In this document: piece after piece, positions 9,356 through 19,208 of the stretch
Numbering within the stretch: position 1 is the first letter of the stretch
How the letters are laid out: the number at the start of each line of letters is the position of its first letter
DNA from: Amycolatopsis alkalitolerans
Lineage (GTDB): Bacteria; Actinomycetota; Actinomycetes; Mycobacteriales; Pseudonocardiaceae
NCBI RefSeq assembly: GCF_006152065.1
Contig: NZ_VDFW01000026.1
Span: 1-64,000 of the forward strand
Reading direction: 5' to 3'
Length of the DNA stretch: 64,000 nucleotides
Program-made: the position numbers and the translations under genes
The notes under the pieces: model-generated
The model's database searches: none
Told to the model about the DNA's origin: nothing
The model's input: only the letters and a program-made list of their open reading frames with translations

Positions 9356-9414
9356 AGTCATCGCACCAGCAGCCGGAGGCCGCCGCGAAGCTGATCGCCG
9401 GCGGGTGACACGGC

Positions 9415-9444
9415 GGAGGCCCCGCTCGGACGAGCGGGGCCTCC
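9415..9444. terminator. Bidirectional terminator hairpin
   Basis: GGAGGCCCCGCTCG at 9415-9428 is perfectly complementary to CGAGCGGGGCCTCC at 9431-9444, separated by two bases. It sits between the rightward hydrolase and the leftward stress gene, so it can serve both. No T-tract follows, as is common in high-GC actinobacteria. Confidence 0.8.
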
Positions 9445-9456
9445 GGGCGCTCCGGA

Positions 9457-9981
9457 TCAGCTGGTGGCGAGGTTCGCGCGAGCCGCCAGGTTGGCCAGCA
9501 GCTCCCGGCCTCGCTCGGCGTTACGCGGCTGGCTCAGCACGTCGTACCGGCGGGCCACCAGCTGGCTGTGCGAGATGAAGTCCCGGCGGCCGCGGCTCGC
9601 TCCGTAACCCACGGCGGCGAACACCATGCTGAACGCGACACCGGCGACCAGTCCGATCAGGATCGCCAGCAACCCGGCCCCGGCGCTGAACCAGCTCAGC
9701 AGCAGGCCGACGAACAACCCGAACCACGCCCCGGACATCGCGGCGTTCCCCAGCACCCTGCCCCAGCTGAGCTTGCCGGCGACACGTTCGACGAGCATCG
9801 GCTCGACGCCGACGATCGTCACGTCGGCCACCGGGAAGTCGGAGTCGGCAAGGTGGTCCACCGCCCGCTGGGCCTCTTCGTACGAGGCGTACGACCCGAT
9901 GGGCCAGCCGGTCGGTAGCGTCGGCAGCTTGGGGTTCGCGGGTGCGTTGCTGAACGCGGTCTGCGTGAAAGCTGTGGTCAT
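9457..9981 (-). CDS. General stress protein 17M-like (YflT domain) membrane protein
   Basis: The 174-residue protein has a YflT-type domain near the start (GWPIGSYASYEEAQRAVDHLADSDFPVADVTIVG) followed by two hydrophobic, Gly-rich segments (about 88-135) resembling the heat-induced stress protein family. The ATG at 9981 is preceded by AGAGGTGAGAG; an upstream in-frame ATG at 10008 lacks this. A GGGTAT (complement at 10012-10017) lies upstream and fits the -10 of SigB/SigF-type stress sigma factors, in keeping with the family, but no clear -35 is seen. Confidence 0.8.
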   Translation of the reverse strand: MTTAFTQTAFSNAPANPKLPTLPTGWPIGSYASYEEAQRAVDHLADSDFPVADVTIVGVEPMLVERVAGKLSWGRVLGNAAMSGAWFGLFVGLLLSWFSAGAGLLAILIGLVAGVAFSMVFAAVGYGASRGRRDFISHSQLVARRYDVLSQPRNAERGRELLANLAARANLATS

Positions 9982-10011
9982 CTCTCTCACCTCTCTTGCC
10001 GTATTCAACGG

Positions 10012-10017
10012 ATACCC
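10012..10017 (-). promoter_or_regulatory. Possible stress-sigma -10 element (GGGTAT)
   Basis: On the minus strand GGGTAT lies about 30 bases before the stress protein ATG, the position expected for a SigB-type -10. A matching GTTT-type -35 is not evident, so this is tentative. Confidence 0.3.
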
Positions 10018-10074
10018 GCTGCCCGTTGTGCCTTATGCCGGGATTTCACAGCGAATTTTCAGGTGTGTGCCCCG

Positions 10075-11913
10075 TCACGAAAGGTCGAGCTCGGGCCGGT
10101 ACAGGTCGAGCCAGTGGTAGAGGTCGAGCATCCGGTCGATGCCGTGCCGCTCCAGCGAGGTCACCGAGCCCGGATCGGTCTCGACCGCCCCGGTCAGCCA
10201 GGTCCGGTCCACCAGCGTGAACATCGGGTTGTCGTGTTCGGCGAGCACCTCCTTCGCCTGCAGCTGGAGGGCAGCCACGTAACCGACGTCCTGAGTGGAC
10301 GGATACGGGCTCTTCACCCGGTCCGCGACCGACTGCGGCAGCACATGCTTGGTCGCGTGCCGCAGCAGGCTCTTTTCGCGGCCGTCGAAGGTCTTCAGGG
10401 ACCACGGGGTGTTGTAGACGTACTCGACGAGCCGGTGGTCGCAGAACGGCACGCGCACTTCGAGGCCGACCGCCATCGACGTGCGGTCCTTGCGGTCGAG
10501 CAGCATGCGCACGAACCGGGTCAGGTGCAGGTGGCAGATCGTCCGCATGCGCCGCTCCAACTCGCTCTCCCCGTCGAGGTGCTCGACGCGCGCGACCGCG
10601 GTCCGGTACTGGTCGGCGACGTACCCGTCCACCGAGAGCTTGTCCCGGACGTCCGCGCGGAGCATGTTGGTGCGCTCGTGCAGCCCGGTCTGCATCGCCA
10701 GCCACGGGAACGTGTCCGCGTTACGGGCGGTTTCGTCGTGGAACCAGCGGTAGCCGCCGAACACCTCGTCGGCCGACTCGCCCGAGAGCGCGACCGTCGA
10801 CTCGCCACGGATGGCCTTGAACAGCAGGTACAGCGAGGTGTCCATGTCCCCGAGCCCGGCGGGGATGTCGCGGGCACCGATGACGGCGCGGCGCACGTCG
10901 GGATCGCTGAGCGCGCCCGGGTCGAGCATGACGTCCTTGTGCGCCGAGCCGACCAGCTTCGCCACGTCGCGGATGAACGGTGAGTCCGGGGTGTCGCGCA
11001 TCTCGTCCGGCTGGAAGTTCTCCTCCTGCCCGAAGAAGTCGACGGAGAACGTGCGCAGTTGCTCACCCTGCTCGGCGAGGCGGGCGGCGGCGAGGCCGGT
11101 GACGGCGCTGGAGTCGAGACCGCCGGAGAGCAGCACGCAGCGCGGCACGTCGGCGACGAGTTGCCGGTGCACGATGTCGGTCATCAGTTCGCGCACGCGG
11201 GCGACCGTGGTCTCCTGGTCGTCCGTATGCGGGACGGCGTCGAGCTTCCAGTACGTCCGGGTCTGGATGCCCGACGCGTCGACCCGGACGATCGTGCCGG
11301 GCTCGACCTCGTGCATGTCCTTCCACAGCGACCAGCCCGGGGTCTTGACGAACGCGAACAGCTCACGCAGCCCGTCGGCGCCGACCACCTTGCGTGCCAG
11401 GGGATTCGCCAGGATCGCCTTGGGCTCGGAGCCGAACAGCACCCCGTCGCGGGTGGGGTGGTAGTAGAACGGCTTGATGCCCATGCGGTCGCGGATCATG
11501 ACCAGCTTCTCGTCGCGGGCGTCCCAGATCGCGAAGGCGTACATCCCGTTGAGGTGATCGGCGACGGCCTCGCCCCACTCGAGGTAGCCGTGCAGCACGA
11601 CCTCGGTGTCGCTGTCGGTCTCGAACCCGTGGCCCAGACCAGTCAGCTGCTTGCGCAACTCGGTGAAGTTGTAGGCCTCGCCGCTGTAGACCATGGCGAT
11701 GTCACCCGACGGTGTCCGCAGTGACATCGGCTGGCGGCCGCCCGGCAGGTCGATGATCGCCAGCCGCCGGTGCCCCAGCGCGGCGTGCGGCGCGACCCAG
11801 GTGCCCTCGTCGTCCGGGCCGCGGCAGGACATGGTCGCGGTCATCGCGTCGAGGGTCTCGCGCTCACGTGTCAGGTCGGCCTCGAAGGAAACCCAGCCGG
11901 TGATTCCGCACAT
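10075..11913 (-). CDS. asnB: Asparagine synthase (glutamine-hydrolysing)
   Basis: The 612-residue enzyme makes asparagine from aspartate, ATP and glutamine. Class II amidotransferase Cys2 is in MCGITGWVS; the glutaminase half contains GHRRLAIIDLPGGRQPM and YNGE-like YSGEAYNF; the synthetase half has the pyrophosphatase loop SGGLDSS near 264 and SGESADEVFGGYRWFH. Length fits the longer actinobacterial AsnB type. It is divergent from kdp with 267 bases between. In mycobacterial gene order it would not be in this location. Confidence 0.93.
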   Translation of the reverse strand: MCGITGWVSFEADLTRERETLDAMTATMSCRGPDDEGTWVAPHAALGHRRLAIIDLPGGRQPMSLRTPSGDIAMVYSGEAYNFTELRKQLTGLGHGFETDSDTEVVLHGYLEWGEAVADHLNGMYAFAIWDARDEKLVMIRDRMGIKPFYYHPTRDGVLFGSEPKAILANPLARKVVGADGLRELFAFVKTPGWSLWKDMHEVEPGTIVRVDASGIQTRTYWKLDAVPHTDDQETTVARVRELMTDIVHRQLVADVPRCVLLSGGLDSSAVTGLAAARLAEQGEQLRTFSVDFFGQEENFQPDEMRDTPDSPFIRDVAKLVGSAHKDVMLDPGALSDPDVRRAVIGARDIPAGLGDMDTSLYLLFKAIRGESTVALSGESADEVFGGYRWFHDETARNADTFPWLAMQTGLHERTNMLRADVRDKLSVDGYVADQYRTAVARVEHLDGESELERRMRTICHLHLTRFVRMLLDRKDRTSMAVGLEVRVPFCDHRLVEYVYNTPWSLKTFDGREKSLLRHATKHVLPQSVADRVKSPYPSTQDVGYVAALQLQAKEVLAEHDNPMFTLVDRTWLTGAVETDPGSVTSLERHGIDRMLDLYHWLDLYRPELDLS

Positions 11914-12180
11914 CTGCCACTGCCTCCCAGTTGTTTAGTGACTACAACTATGCGTAACGCAGTGGTAACACAACTCCGCGCTCGCTGTCTGTGCGAAATG
12001 CCGGTTCTGCCGGGCCCGATTACGGTGAGTGTGGCCACCCCCACCGGTCCGTCAAGAACGCGTAAATGCGCTGGAAGCACGCGTCAAGACGCCGTCAGCG
12101 CCGGTCGTCCGGGTGATCCGTGGCCGCAGAGTGTTGCCGGAGGGGTCATCAAACGGGTGACCCGCAAGGAAAGGTGCGAA

Positions 12181-12264
12181 GTGGCGGACTTGCTGTACGC
12201 CGTGCTGCTGATCGCCGTGTTCGCGGTGCTCGTGCTCACGCTGCGGGGGTTGGAGAAGCTGTGA
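12181..12264 (+). CDS. Small single-pass membrane peptide upstream of KdpF
   Basis: A 27-residue open frame (VADLLYAVLLIAVFAVLVLT, then LRGLEKL) consisting of one hydrophobic helix with a basic C-terminal end. The GTG is preceded by AAGGAAAGG at a good distance, and its TGA overlaps the kdpF GTG by four bases, the hallmark of translational coupling. Its size and shape resemble KdpF, but the sequence is different and a more typical KdpF follows. I know no characterised function. It may be a second accessory subunit of the Kdp pump. Confidence 0.7.
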   Translation: MADLLYAVLLIAVFAVLVLTLRGLEKL

Positions 12265-12362
12265 ACGGCACGGGTCTGGTGGCCAACGTCGTGGGCGGCG
12301 TGCTGGCACTGGGGTTGATCGTCTACCTGTTCCTCGCGTTGATCAGGCCGGAGAAGTTCTAG
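12261..12362 (+). CDS. kdpF: K(+)-transporting ATPase subunit F
   Basis: A 33-residue peptide with one membrane helix and the C-terminal motif LALIRPEKF, matching the KdpF pattern. KdpF stabilises the KdpABC complex. It overlaps the upstream small frame by four bases and its TAG directly abuts the kdpA ATG. Confidence 0.9.
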   Translation: MNGTGLVANVVGGVLALGLIVYLFLALIRPEKF

Positions 12363-14024
12363 ATGAGTGACCTCGCCGCCGGCCTGATCCAGGTCGGCAT
12401 CCTCCTCGTCGCGCTCGCGGTCGTCTACAAGCCGCTCGGCGACTACATGGCCAGGGTGTTCACCAGCGGAAAGCACCTGGCGCTGGAACGGGGGCTGTAC
12501 AAGCTGTTCCGGGTCGACCCGGACGCCGAACAGCGCTGGCCCACCTACGCCATGGGCGTGCTGGGCTTCTCGTTCGTCTCGATCGTGCTGCTGTACCTGC
12601 TGCAGCGTCTGCAGGCCGTGCTGCCGCTGAGCTTCGGTCGAGGGGCGGTGAGTCCCGGTATCGCCTTCAACACGGCGGTCAGCTTCGTGACCAACACGAA
12701 CTGGCAGTCCTACTCCCCGGAGCAGACGCTGGGCGACACCGTCCAGATGGCCGGGCTGACCGTGCAGAACTTCCTGTCCGCCGCGGTCGGGCTCGCGGTG
12801 GCGATCGCGCTCGTGCGCGGGTTCGTGCGGCGGCAGACCGACCGGCTCGGCAACTTCTGGGTCGATCTGACCCGTGGCGCCGTCCGGATCCTGCTGCCGA
12901 TCGCAGCGCTGTTCGCGATCGTGCTGATCGCGCTCGGCGTGACGCAGAGCCTCAAGTCCGGGGTGAATGTGACGAGCCCGGGCGGCCACCAGAGCACGAT
13001 CCCGCTCGCGCCGACGGCGAGCCAGGAGAGCATCAAGGAACTCGGCACCAACGGCGGCGGGATCTTCAACGCCAACTCCTCGCACCCGTTCGAGAACCCG
13101 AACGTGTGGAGCGATCTGATCGAGATCTTCCTGCTGCTGTGCATCCCGGTGTCGCTCACCCGGACCTTCGGCACGATGGTGGGCAACCGCAAGCAGGGCT
13201 ACGTCCTGGTGACCGTCATGGGCACGATCTGGGCCGCCGTGCTGACGTGGGTCTGGCTCGCCGAAACGCATCCGAACGGCCCGGCCGCGCTGCTGGCCGG
13301 GGCGAACCTGGAGGGTAAGGAACAACGATTCGGCCTGTCCGCGTCCTCGCTGTTCGCGACCAGCACCACCGGCACTTCGACCGGCGCGGTGAACTCGATG
13401 CACGACAGCTTCACCGGGCTCGGCGGCGGTGGGCCGTTGCTGAACATCCTGCTCGGCGAAGTGACCCCGGGCGGCGTCGGCACGGGGCTGTACGGGATCC
13501 TCGTGGTGGCGATCATCGCGATGTTCCTCGCCGGCCTGATGGTCGGGCGCACGCCCGAGTATCTGGGCAAGAAGCTCGGCAGGCGTGAGGTGACCGCGGC
13601 CGCGATCTCGATCCTCGCGATGCCGACGGTGGTCCTGCTCGGTACGGGTGCGGCGCTCCTGCTGCCGGGCACCGCGTCGGCGCTGAACAACGGCGGCCCG
13701 CACGGGCTGTCCGAGGTGCTCTACGCCTACGCCTCGGCTGGCAACAACAACGGCAGCGCGTTCGCCGGCCTCACGGTGACGAGCAACTGGTTCGAGTCGA
13801 CGCTGGCGGTGGCCATGGCGCTCGGCCGGTTCGTCCCGATCCTGGCCACGCTCTGCCTCGCCGGTTCGCTCGCGCAGCAGAAGAAAGTGCCCGAGACCGC
13901 GGGCACCCTGCCCACCACCGGACCGCTGTTCGCCTCGTTGCTGGGCGGCACCATCGTTCTCGTCGCGGCGCTCACGTTCATTCCGGCGCTCGCGCTCGGC
14001 CCCTTCGCGGAGGCACTGTCATGA
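12363..14024 (+). CDS. kdpA: Potassium-transporting ATPase potassium-binding subunit KdpA
   Basis: The 553-residue channel-like subunit of the high-affinity K+ P-type ATPase has about ten membrane segments. Selectivity-filter motifs are visible as [10 protein letters not shown] near residue 105, [19 protein letters not shown] near 225, and later [16 protein letters not shown] and [11 protein letters not shown]. Length is standard. The stop overlaps kdpB by four bases. Confidence 0.96.
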   Translation: MSDLAAGLIQVGILLVALAVVYKPLGDYMARVFTSGKHLALERGLYKLFRVDPDAEQRWPTYAMGVLGFSFVSIVLLYLLQRLQAVLPLSFGRGAVSPGIAFNTAVSFVTNTNWQSYSPEQTLGDTVQMAGLTVQNFLSAAVGLAVAIALVRGFVRRQTDRLGNFWVDLTRGAVRILLPIAALFAIVLIALGVTQSLKSGVNVTSPGGHQSTIPLAPTASQESIKELGTNGGGIFNANSSHPFENPNVWSDLIEIFLLLCIPVSLTRTFGTMVGNRKQGYVLVTVMGTIWAAVLTWVWLAETHPNGPAALLAGANLEGKEQRFGLSASSLFATSTTGTSTGAVNSMHDSFTGLGGGGPLLNILLGEVTPGGVGTGLYGILVVAIIAMFLAGLMVGRTPEYLGKKLGRREVTAAAISILAMPTVVLLGTGAALLLPGTASALNNGGPHGLSEVLYAYASAGNNNGSAFAGLTVTSNWFESTLAVAMALGRFVPILATLCLAGSLAQQKKVPETAGTLPTTGPLFASLLGGTIVLVAALTFIPALALGPFAEALS

Positions 14025-16066
14025 CCGTCACCCAAGAGAAACCGGTGACCTCGGAGGACCACCACAAGGTCGGTGCGGGCGCGTTCAGCCCGCGCCAGCT
14101 GCTGACGTCGGTGCCGGAGGCGCTGCGCAAGTTCAACCCGAAGTACCAGCTGAAGAACCCGGTCATGTTCGTGGTGTGGGCCGGCTCCGCGCTCACCACG
14201 GTGTTCGCCATCGGCAATCCGGGTGTGTTCACCATCGGCATCGCGCTGTGGCTGTGGTTCACCGTGCTGTTCGCGAACCTGGCCGAGGCGGTCGCCGAGG
14301 GGCGGGGCAAGGCGCAGGCGGAATCGTTGCGCCGCACCAAGAAGGAGACCGTCGCCCGCCGGCTGACGAAGACCGGCGAAGAAGAGGTGCCCGGGGTGGA
14401 GCTGCGGGTCGGCGATCGCGTGGTGGTCGAGGCGGGCGAGGTGATCCCCGGCGACGGTGACGTCGTCGACGGCATCGCGACCGTCGACGAGTCCGCCATC
14501 ACGGGCGAGTCGGCCCCGGTGATCCGCGAGTCCGGCGGCGACCGGTCGGCGGTCACCGGCGGCACCACCGTGCTGTCCGACCGGATCATCGTGAAGATCA
14601 CCACCAAACCCGGCGAGTCCTTTGTGGACCGGATGATCGCGCTGGTGGAAGGCGCGTCCCGGCAGAAGACGCCGAACGAGATCGCGCTGACCATCCTGCT
14701 GTCCACGCTGACGATCATCTTCCTGCTCGCGGTCGTCGCACTGCAGCCGATGGCGAAGTACTCCGGCAGCGAGCAGTCGGTGATCGTGCTGACCGCCCTG
14801 CTGGTGTGCCTCATCCCGACGACGATCGGCGCGCTGCTCTCGGCGATCGGCATCGCGGGTATGGACCGGCTCGTGCAGCGCAACGTGCTCGCCACGAGCG
14901 GCCGCGCGGTCGAGGCGGCCGGCGACGTGTCGACCCTGTTGCTGGACAAGACCGGCACGATCACCTTCGGCAACCGCAAGGCGACCGAGCTGATCCCGGT
15001 CGGATCGTCCACTCTGGACGAGCTCACCGACGCGGCCAGGCTGTCCAGCCTCGCCGACGGCACTCCCGAGGGTCGCAGCATCGTCGAGCTGACCGGCCCG
15101 GCGAACGGGGCGCACGGCGGCGAGTTCGTGCCGTTCACCGCGCAGACCCGGATGAGCGGGATCGACTTGGGCGACCGGCGGATCCGCAAGGGCGCGACCG
15201 GTGCGGTGCGGGACTGGGTCCGCGAGCACGGCGGGGAGTTCCCGGCCGAGACCGAACGCGTCGCCGACGAGATCGGGCAGCAGGGCGGCACCCCGCTCGC
15301 GGTGGCCGAACTGGTCGGCGGCAAGGCCTTCGTCCGCGGCGTGATCCGGCTGTCCGACGTGGTCAAACCGGGGATGCGGGAGCGGTTCCACGAGCTGCGC
15401 AAGATGGGCATCCGGACGGTGATGATCACCGGTGACAACCCGCTCACCGCGAAGGCGATCGCCGCCGACGCCGGTGTCGACGACTTCCTCGCCGAAGCCA
15501 AGCCCGAGGACAAGATGGCCCTGATCCACAAGGAGCAGGAGGGCGGGCGGCTCGTCGCGATGACCGGTGACGGCACCAACGACGCGCCCGCGCTCGCCGC
15601 GTCGGACGTCGGGGTGGCGATGAACACCGGCACGTCGGCGGCCAAGGAAGCCGGCAACATGGTCGACCTCGACTCGAACCCGACGAAGCTGATCGAGATC
15701 GTCGAGATCGGCAAGCAGTTGCTGATCACGCGCGGCGCGCTCACCACGTTCAGCGTGGCGAACGACCTCGCGAAGTACTTCGCCATCCTGCCCGCGATGT
15801 TCGTGTCGATCTACCCGCAACTGGGCGGGCTCAACATCATGCACCTGCACTCGCCGCAGTCGGCGATCCTGTCCGCGGTGATCTTCAACGCGCTGATCAT
15901 CGTGGCGCTGATCCCGCTGGCGCTGCGCGGTGTGCGTTACAAGCCGTCCTCGGCGTCCGCGCTGTTGCGGCGGAACCTGCTGATCTACGGGGTCGGCGGG
16001 ATCATCACCCCGTTCGTCGGCATCTGGCTGGTGGATCTCCTGGTCCGCCTCATCCCGGGAATGTGA
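14021..16066 (+). CDS. kdpB: Potassium-transporting ATPase ATP-binding subunit KdpB
   Basis: The 681-residue P-type ATPase subunit has the actuator loop TGES at 161-164 (the serine is the inhibitory phosphorylation site in E. coli), the phosphorylated aspartate Asp309 in DKTGT, and the hinge motif [13 protein letters not shown]. Membrane helices flank these domains. It hydrolyses ATP to drive K+ uptake through KdpA. Translation is coupled to kdpA by ATGA. Confidence 0.97.
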   Translation: MTVTQEKPVTSEDHHKVGAGAFSPRQLLTSVPEALRKFNPKYQLKNPVMFVVWAGSALTTVFAIGNPGVFTIGIALWLWFTVLFANLAEAVAEGRGKAQAESLRRTKKETVARRLTKTGEEEVPGVELRVGDRVVVEAGEVIPGDGDVVDGIATVDESAITGESAPVIRESGGDRSAVTGGTTVLSDRIIVKITTKPGESFVDRMIALVEGASRQKTPNEIALTILLSTLTIIFLLAVVALQPMAKYSGSEQSVIVLTALLVCLIPTTIGALLSAIGIAGMDRLVQRNVLATSGRAVEAAGDVSTLLLDKTGTITFGNRKATELIPVGSSTLDELTDAARLSSLADGTPEGRSIVELTGPANGAHGGEFVPFTAQTRMSGIDLGDRRIRKGATGAVRDWVREHGGEFPAETERVADEIGQQGGTPLAVAELVGGKAFVRGVIRLSDVVKPGMRERFHELRKMGIRTVMITGDNPLTAKAIAADAGVDDFLAEAKPEDKMALIHKEQEGGRLVAMTGDGTNDAPALAASDVGVAMNTGTSAAKEAGNMVDLDSNPTKLIEIVEIGKQLLITRGALTTFSVANDLAKYFAILPAMFVSIYPQLGGLNIMHLHSPQSAILSAVIFNALIIVALIPLALRGVRYKPSSASALLRRNLLIYGVGGIITPFVGIWLVDLLVRLIPGM

Positions 16067-16072
16067 ACTGCG

Positions 16073-16648
16073 ATGCTCAAGCAAACAATGGCCGGACTCC
16101 GGGTGCTCCTCGTGTTCACCGTGCTGCTCGGCGTCCTGTACCCGCTCGGGATCTGGGTGGTGTCCCGGATCCCCGGCCTGCAGTCGAACGCCGAAGGCTC
16201 GGTGGTCACCGTGCACGGGCAGGCCGTGGGGTCCTCGCTGATCGGGATCGACCCGGTCGCGCCGGACCCGGCGCACGATCCGTACTTCCACACCCGCCCG
16301 TCCGCGAGCGGTGACCCGGCCAGCACCGGTGGGTCGAACCTGGGCGGGTTCAGCGAGAAGCTCCTCGCCCAGGTCCAGGAGCGCAAGGACGCCATCGCCA
16401 AGCGCGAAGGCGTCTCGCCGGACGCGGTGCCCGCCGACGCGGTGACGGCGTCGGCCTCCGGGGTCGATCCGGACATCAGCGTCGCCTACGCCGACCTCCA
16501 GATCGCCCGCGTGGCGCGGAACACCGGGGTGCCCGAGGCGACGGTCAAGCAACTGGTCCAGGACAACACGACCGGTGACGGCATCGGTATCCCGGGTGTG
16601 AACGTGCTGAAGCTGAATCTCGCGGTCGCGGCCGCCAAGGCACACTGA
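16073..16648 (+). CDS. kdpC: Potassium-transporting ATPase subunit KdpC
   Basis: The 191-residue subunit has one N-terminal membrane helix (VLLVFTVLLGVLYPLGIWVV) and a periplasm-facing domain with the family segments GSSLIGI, YFHTRPSAS, GGSNLGG and VNVLKLNLAV. It assists K+ delivery and ATP affinity in KdpFABC. Starts six bases after kdpB. Confidence 0.95.
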   Translation: MLKQTMAGLRVLLVFTVLLGVLYPLGIWVVSRIPGLQSNAEGSVVTVHGQAVGSSLIGIDPVAPDPAHDPYFHTRPSASGDPASTGGSNLGGFSEKLLAQVQERKDAIAKREGVSPDAVPADAVTASASGVDPDISVAYADLQIARVARNTGVPEATVKQLVQDNTTGDGIGIPGVNVLKLNLAVAAAKAH

Positions 16649-16652
16649 GACC

Positions 16653-19208
16653 GTGGACGAACAGCAGGACAGGCCGCGCCGGGGTGAGCTTCGCATCTAC
16701 CTCGGCGCGGCTCCCGGCGTGGGAAAGACGTACGCCATGCTCGGCGAGGCCTGGCGGCGCAAGGAACGCGGCACCGACGTGGTCGCCGGGCTCGTGGAGA
16801 CGCATCGCCGGAAGAAGACGGCGGATCTGCTCGAAGGGCTCGAGCTCGTGCCGCGCCGGCTGGGCGAGTACCGCGGGCACGAGTTCGCCGAGATGGACGT
16901 GGACGCGATCCTCGCCCGGCGGCCCGAGGTGGCCGTCGTCGACGAGCTGGCGCATACGAACATTCCGGGCTCCCGCAACGAAAAGCGCTGGCAGGACGTG
17001 ATGGAGCTGCTGGCGGCCGGGATCGACGTGCTGTCCACGGTGAACGTGCAGCATCTGGAGAGCCTCAACGACGTGGTCGAGAAGATCACCGGCGTGCCGC
17101 AGCAGGAGACCGTGCCGGACGAGGTCGTGCGCAAGGCCGAACAGGTCGAGCTCGTGGACATCACGCCGGAGGCGCTGCGGCGCCGGCTCGCGCACGGCAA
17201 CGTCTACCCGGCCGAACGGATCGACGCCGCGCTGGGCAACTACTTCCGGCCCGGCAACCTCACGGCGCTGCGGGAGCTGGCGCTGCTGTGGGTGGCAGAC
17301 CAGGTCGACGTCGCGCTGCAGCGGTACCGGCAGCAGCAGAAGATCACCGACACGTGGGAAGCCCGCGAGCGGGTCGTCGTCTCGATCACCGGCGGGCCGG
17401 AAAGCGAGACGCTGATCCGCCGCGCCAGCCGCATCGCCGCGCGTGCCGGGGCGGAACTGCTGGTGCTGCACGTGATGCGCGGTGACGGGCTGGCCGGGCT
17501 CGGGCCCGCCGAGATCGGCCGCTACCGCAAGCTCGCCGACAAGCTGGGTGCGACCTTCCATACCGTGGTCGGGGACGACGTGCCCAGTGCGCTGCTGGAC
17601 TTCGCGCGCGGGGTGAACGCGACGCAGCTGGTCCTCGGCACCTCGCGGCGCTCGCGCCTGGCGAGGTTGTTCGACGAGGGCATCGGCGCCACGGTGGTGC
17701 AGAATTCGGGCCCGATCGACGTGCACATGGTCACCCACGAGGAGGCCGGCGGGCGCCTGCGCAGGCTGTTCGGCCGCCGCACCTCGATCGTGGCGTCCCG
17801 GCGGGCGTGGGGCTGGGCGCTGTCGTTGCTGCTGCCCGCGCTCGCGACCGCGGTGGGGGTGAGCCTGCGCGGGCAGCTCGACTTTTCCACCGACGTCGTC
17901 GACTACTTCCTGGTGACGGTCCTGGTGGCGCTCGTCGGCGGGCTCGGCCCGGCGCTGGTCGCGGCGGCGCTCTCGGCCGGGTTGCTGAACTTCTTCTTCA
18001 CCGAGCCCCTCTACACACTGACCGTGCATGCCCAGAGCAACGTCATCACGCTGGTGGCGATGGTCGTGGTGGGCGTGCTCGTCGCGCTCGTGGTCGACAC
18101 CGCCGCACGGCTGACGACCCAGGCCGCGCAGGCTCGCACCGAAGCGTCGCTGCTGGCGTCGTATGCCCGCACGGTGCTGACGAACACCGCCCCGCTGCCG
18201 CGGTTGCTGGAGAAGGTCCGGGAGAACTTCGGTCTGGAAGCGGTGAGCCTGGTCGAGAAGCAGGACGGGGTGTGGCACCGGGTCGAGGAATGCGGGCCGG
18301 ACCCGTGTGGTGAGCCCGACGACGCCGACGCGGACATCCCGGTGACCGCCGACGTGCACCTGACCCTGCGCGGCCGGGCGTTGCCGGCGGAGGACAGGCG
18401 GGTGCTGGAGGCCGCGGCGGGGCAGGCGCTGCTGGCCCTGCGCCAGCAGCGGATGGCGGCGGCGACCGCGCGGGCCGAGCGCAAGGCCGAGGCCACCGAG
18501 TTGCGGACCGCGTTGCTGTCCGCGCTGGGGCACGATCTGCGGACGCCGCTCACGTCGATCAAGGCGTCCATCGGCAGCCTGCGGGCGCAGGACATCGAAC
18601 TGTCGCCCGAGGACACCGAAGAACTTCTCGCCACGGCGGACGAATCCACCGACCGGCTGGCGGGGCTGGTGGACAACCTGCTCGACTCCTCGCGCCTGGC
18701 GACCGGTGCGGTACGCGCGCAGCTGCGGCCCATCGGGTACGACGAGGTGGTCGCGCACGCACTGTCCAATGTGGAGAAATCGGATTCGGTGGTGGTCGCG
18801 GTGGACGACCGGCTGCCCGCGGTGCTGGCCGATCCCGGGCTGCTCGAACGGGTCGTGGCGAACGTGATCGACAACGCGCTGCGGTACGGGCGAGGGACCG
18901 AGGCGGTGTCGGTGCGGGGGAGTACCCACGCGGAGTACGTCGAGCTGCGGATCGTCGACCACGGCCGCGGGCTGAAGAAGGGCAAGGCGGATTCGGCTTT
19001 CGCGCCGTTCCAGCGGCTCGGGGACCGCGACAGCACGCCCGGGATCGGGCTCGGCCTGTCCGTGGCGAAGGGGTTCACGGAGGCGATGGGCGGCACGATC
19101 AGGGCGGAGGACACACCCGGCGGCGGGCTCACCGTGGTGCTCTCGCTGCGGGCCTACGCCGCGCCCCAGGTAGTGCCGATGGTGGAACTCGAGGAGCGGG
19201 TGCGATGA
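16653..19208 (+). CDS. kdpD: Sensor histidine kinase KdpD
   Basis: The 851-residue kinase has an N-terminal KdpD domain with Walker A GAAPGVGKTYAML (about 18-30) and VVDELAHTNIPGSRN, a universal-stress-like domain (about 245-365), a four-helix membrane region (about 390-480), a GAF-like linker, a HisKA box with His627 in LGHDLRTPLTS, and a HATPase_c domain with IDNALRYG and GIGLGLSVAKGF. It senses K+ limitation or turgor and phosphorylates KdpE. GTG start four bases after kdpC; the 3' end overlaps kdpE by four bases, so pump and regulator form one operon. Confidence 0.95.
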   Translation: MDEQQDRPRRGELRIYLGAAPGVGKTYAMLGEAWRRKERGTDVVAGLVETHRRKKTADLLEGLELVPRRLGEYRGHEFAEMDVDAILARRPEVAVVDELAHTNIPGSRNEKRWQDVMELLAAGIDVLSTVNVQHLESLNDVVEKITGVPQQETVPDEVVRKAEQVELVDITPEALRRRLAHGNVYPAERIDAALGNYFRPGNLTALRELALLWVADQVDVALQRYRQQQKITDTWEARERVVVSITGGPESETLIRRASRIAARAGAELLVLHVMRGDGLAGLGPAEIGRYRKLADKLGATFHTVVGDDVPSALLDFARGVNATQLVLGTSRRSRLARLFDEGIGATVVQNSGPIDVHMVTHEEAGGRLRRLFGRRTSIVASRRAWGWALSLLLPALATAVGVSLRGQLDFSTDVVDYFLVTVLVALVGGLGPALVAAALSAGLLNFFFTEPLYTLTVHAQSNVITLVAMVVVGVLVALVVDTAARLTTQAAQARTEASLLASYARTVLTNTAPLPRLLEKVRENFGLEAVSLVEKQDGVWHRVEECGPDPCGEPDDADADIPVTADVHLTLRGRALPAEDRRVLEAAAGQALLALRQQRMAAATARAERKAEATELRTALLSALGHDLRTPLTSIKASIGSLRAQDIELSPEDTEELLATADESTDRLAGLVDNLLDSSRLATGAVRAQLRPIGYDEVVAHALSNVEKSDSVVVAVDDRLPAVLADPGLLERVVANVIDNALRYGRGTEAVSVRGSTHAEYVELRIVDHGRGLKKGKADSAFAPFQRLGDRDSTPGIGLGLSVAKGFTEAMGGTIRAEDTPGGGLTVVLSLRAYAAPQVVPMVELEERVR

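Noticed and set aside
11914-12180. Possible c-di-AMP (ydaO) riboswitch upstream of kdp
   Set aside because: I could not find the conserved riboswitch core in these 267 bases; a covariance search would be decisive.
13727-16696. 989-codon open frame antisense to kdpA/kdpB/kdpC
   Set aside because: Translation is His/Arg/Asp-rich low-complexity text typical of the complement of high-GC coding sequence; the kdp frames on the other strand are unmistakable.
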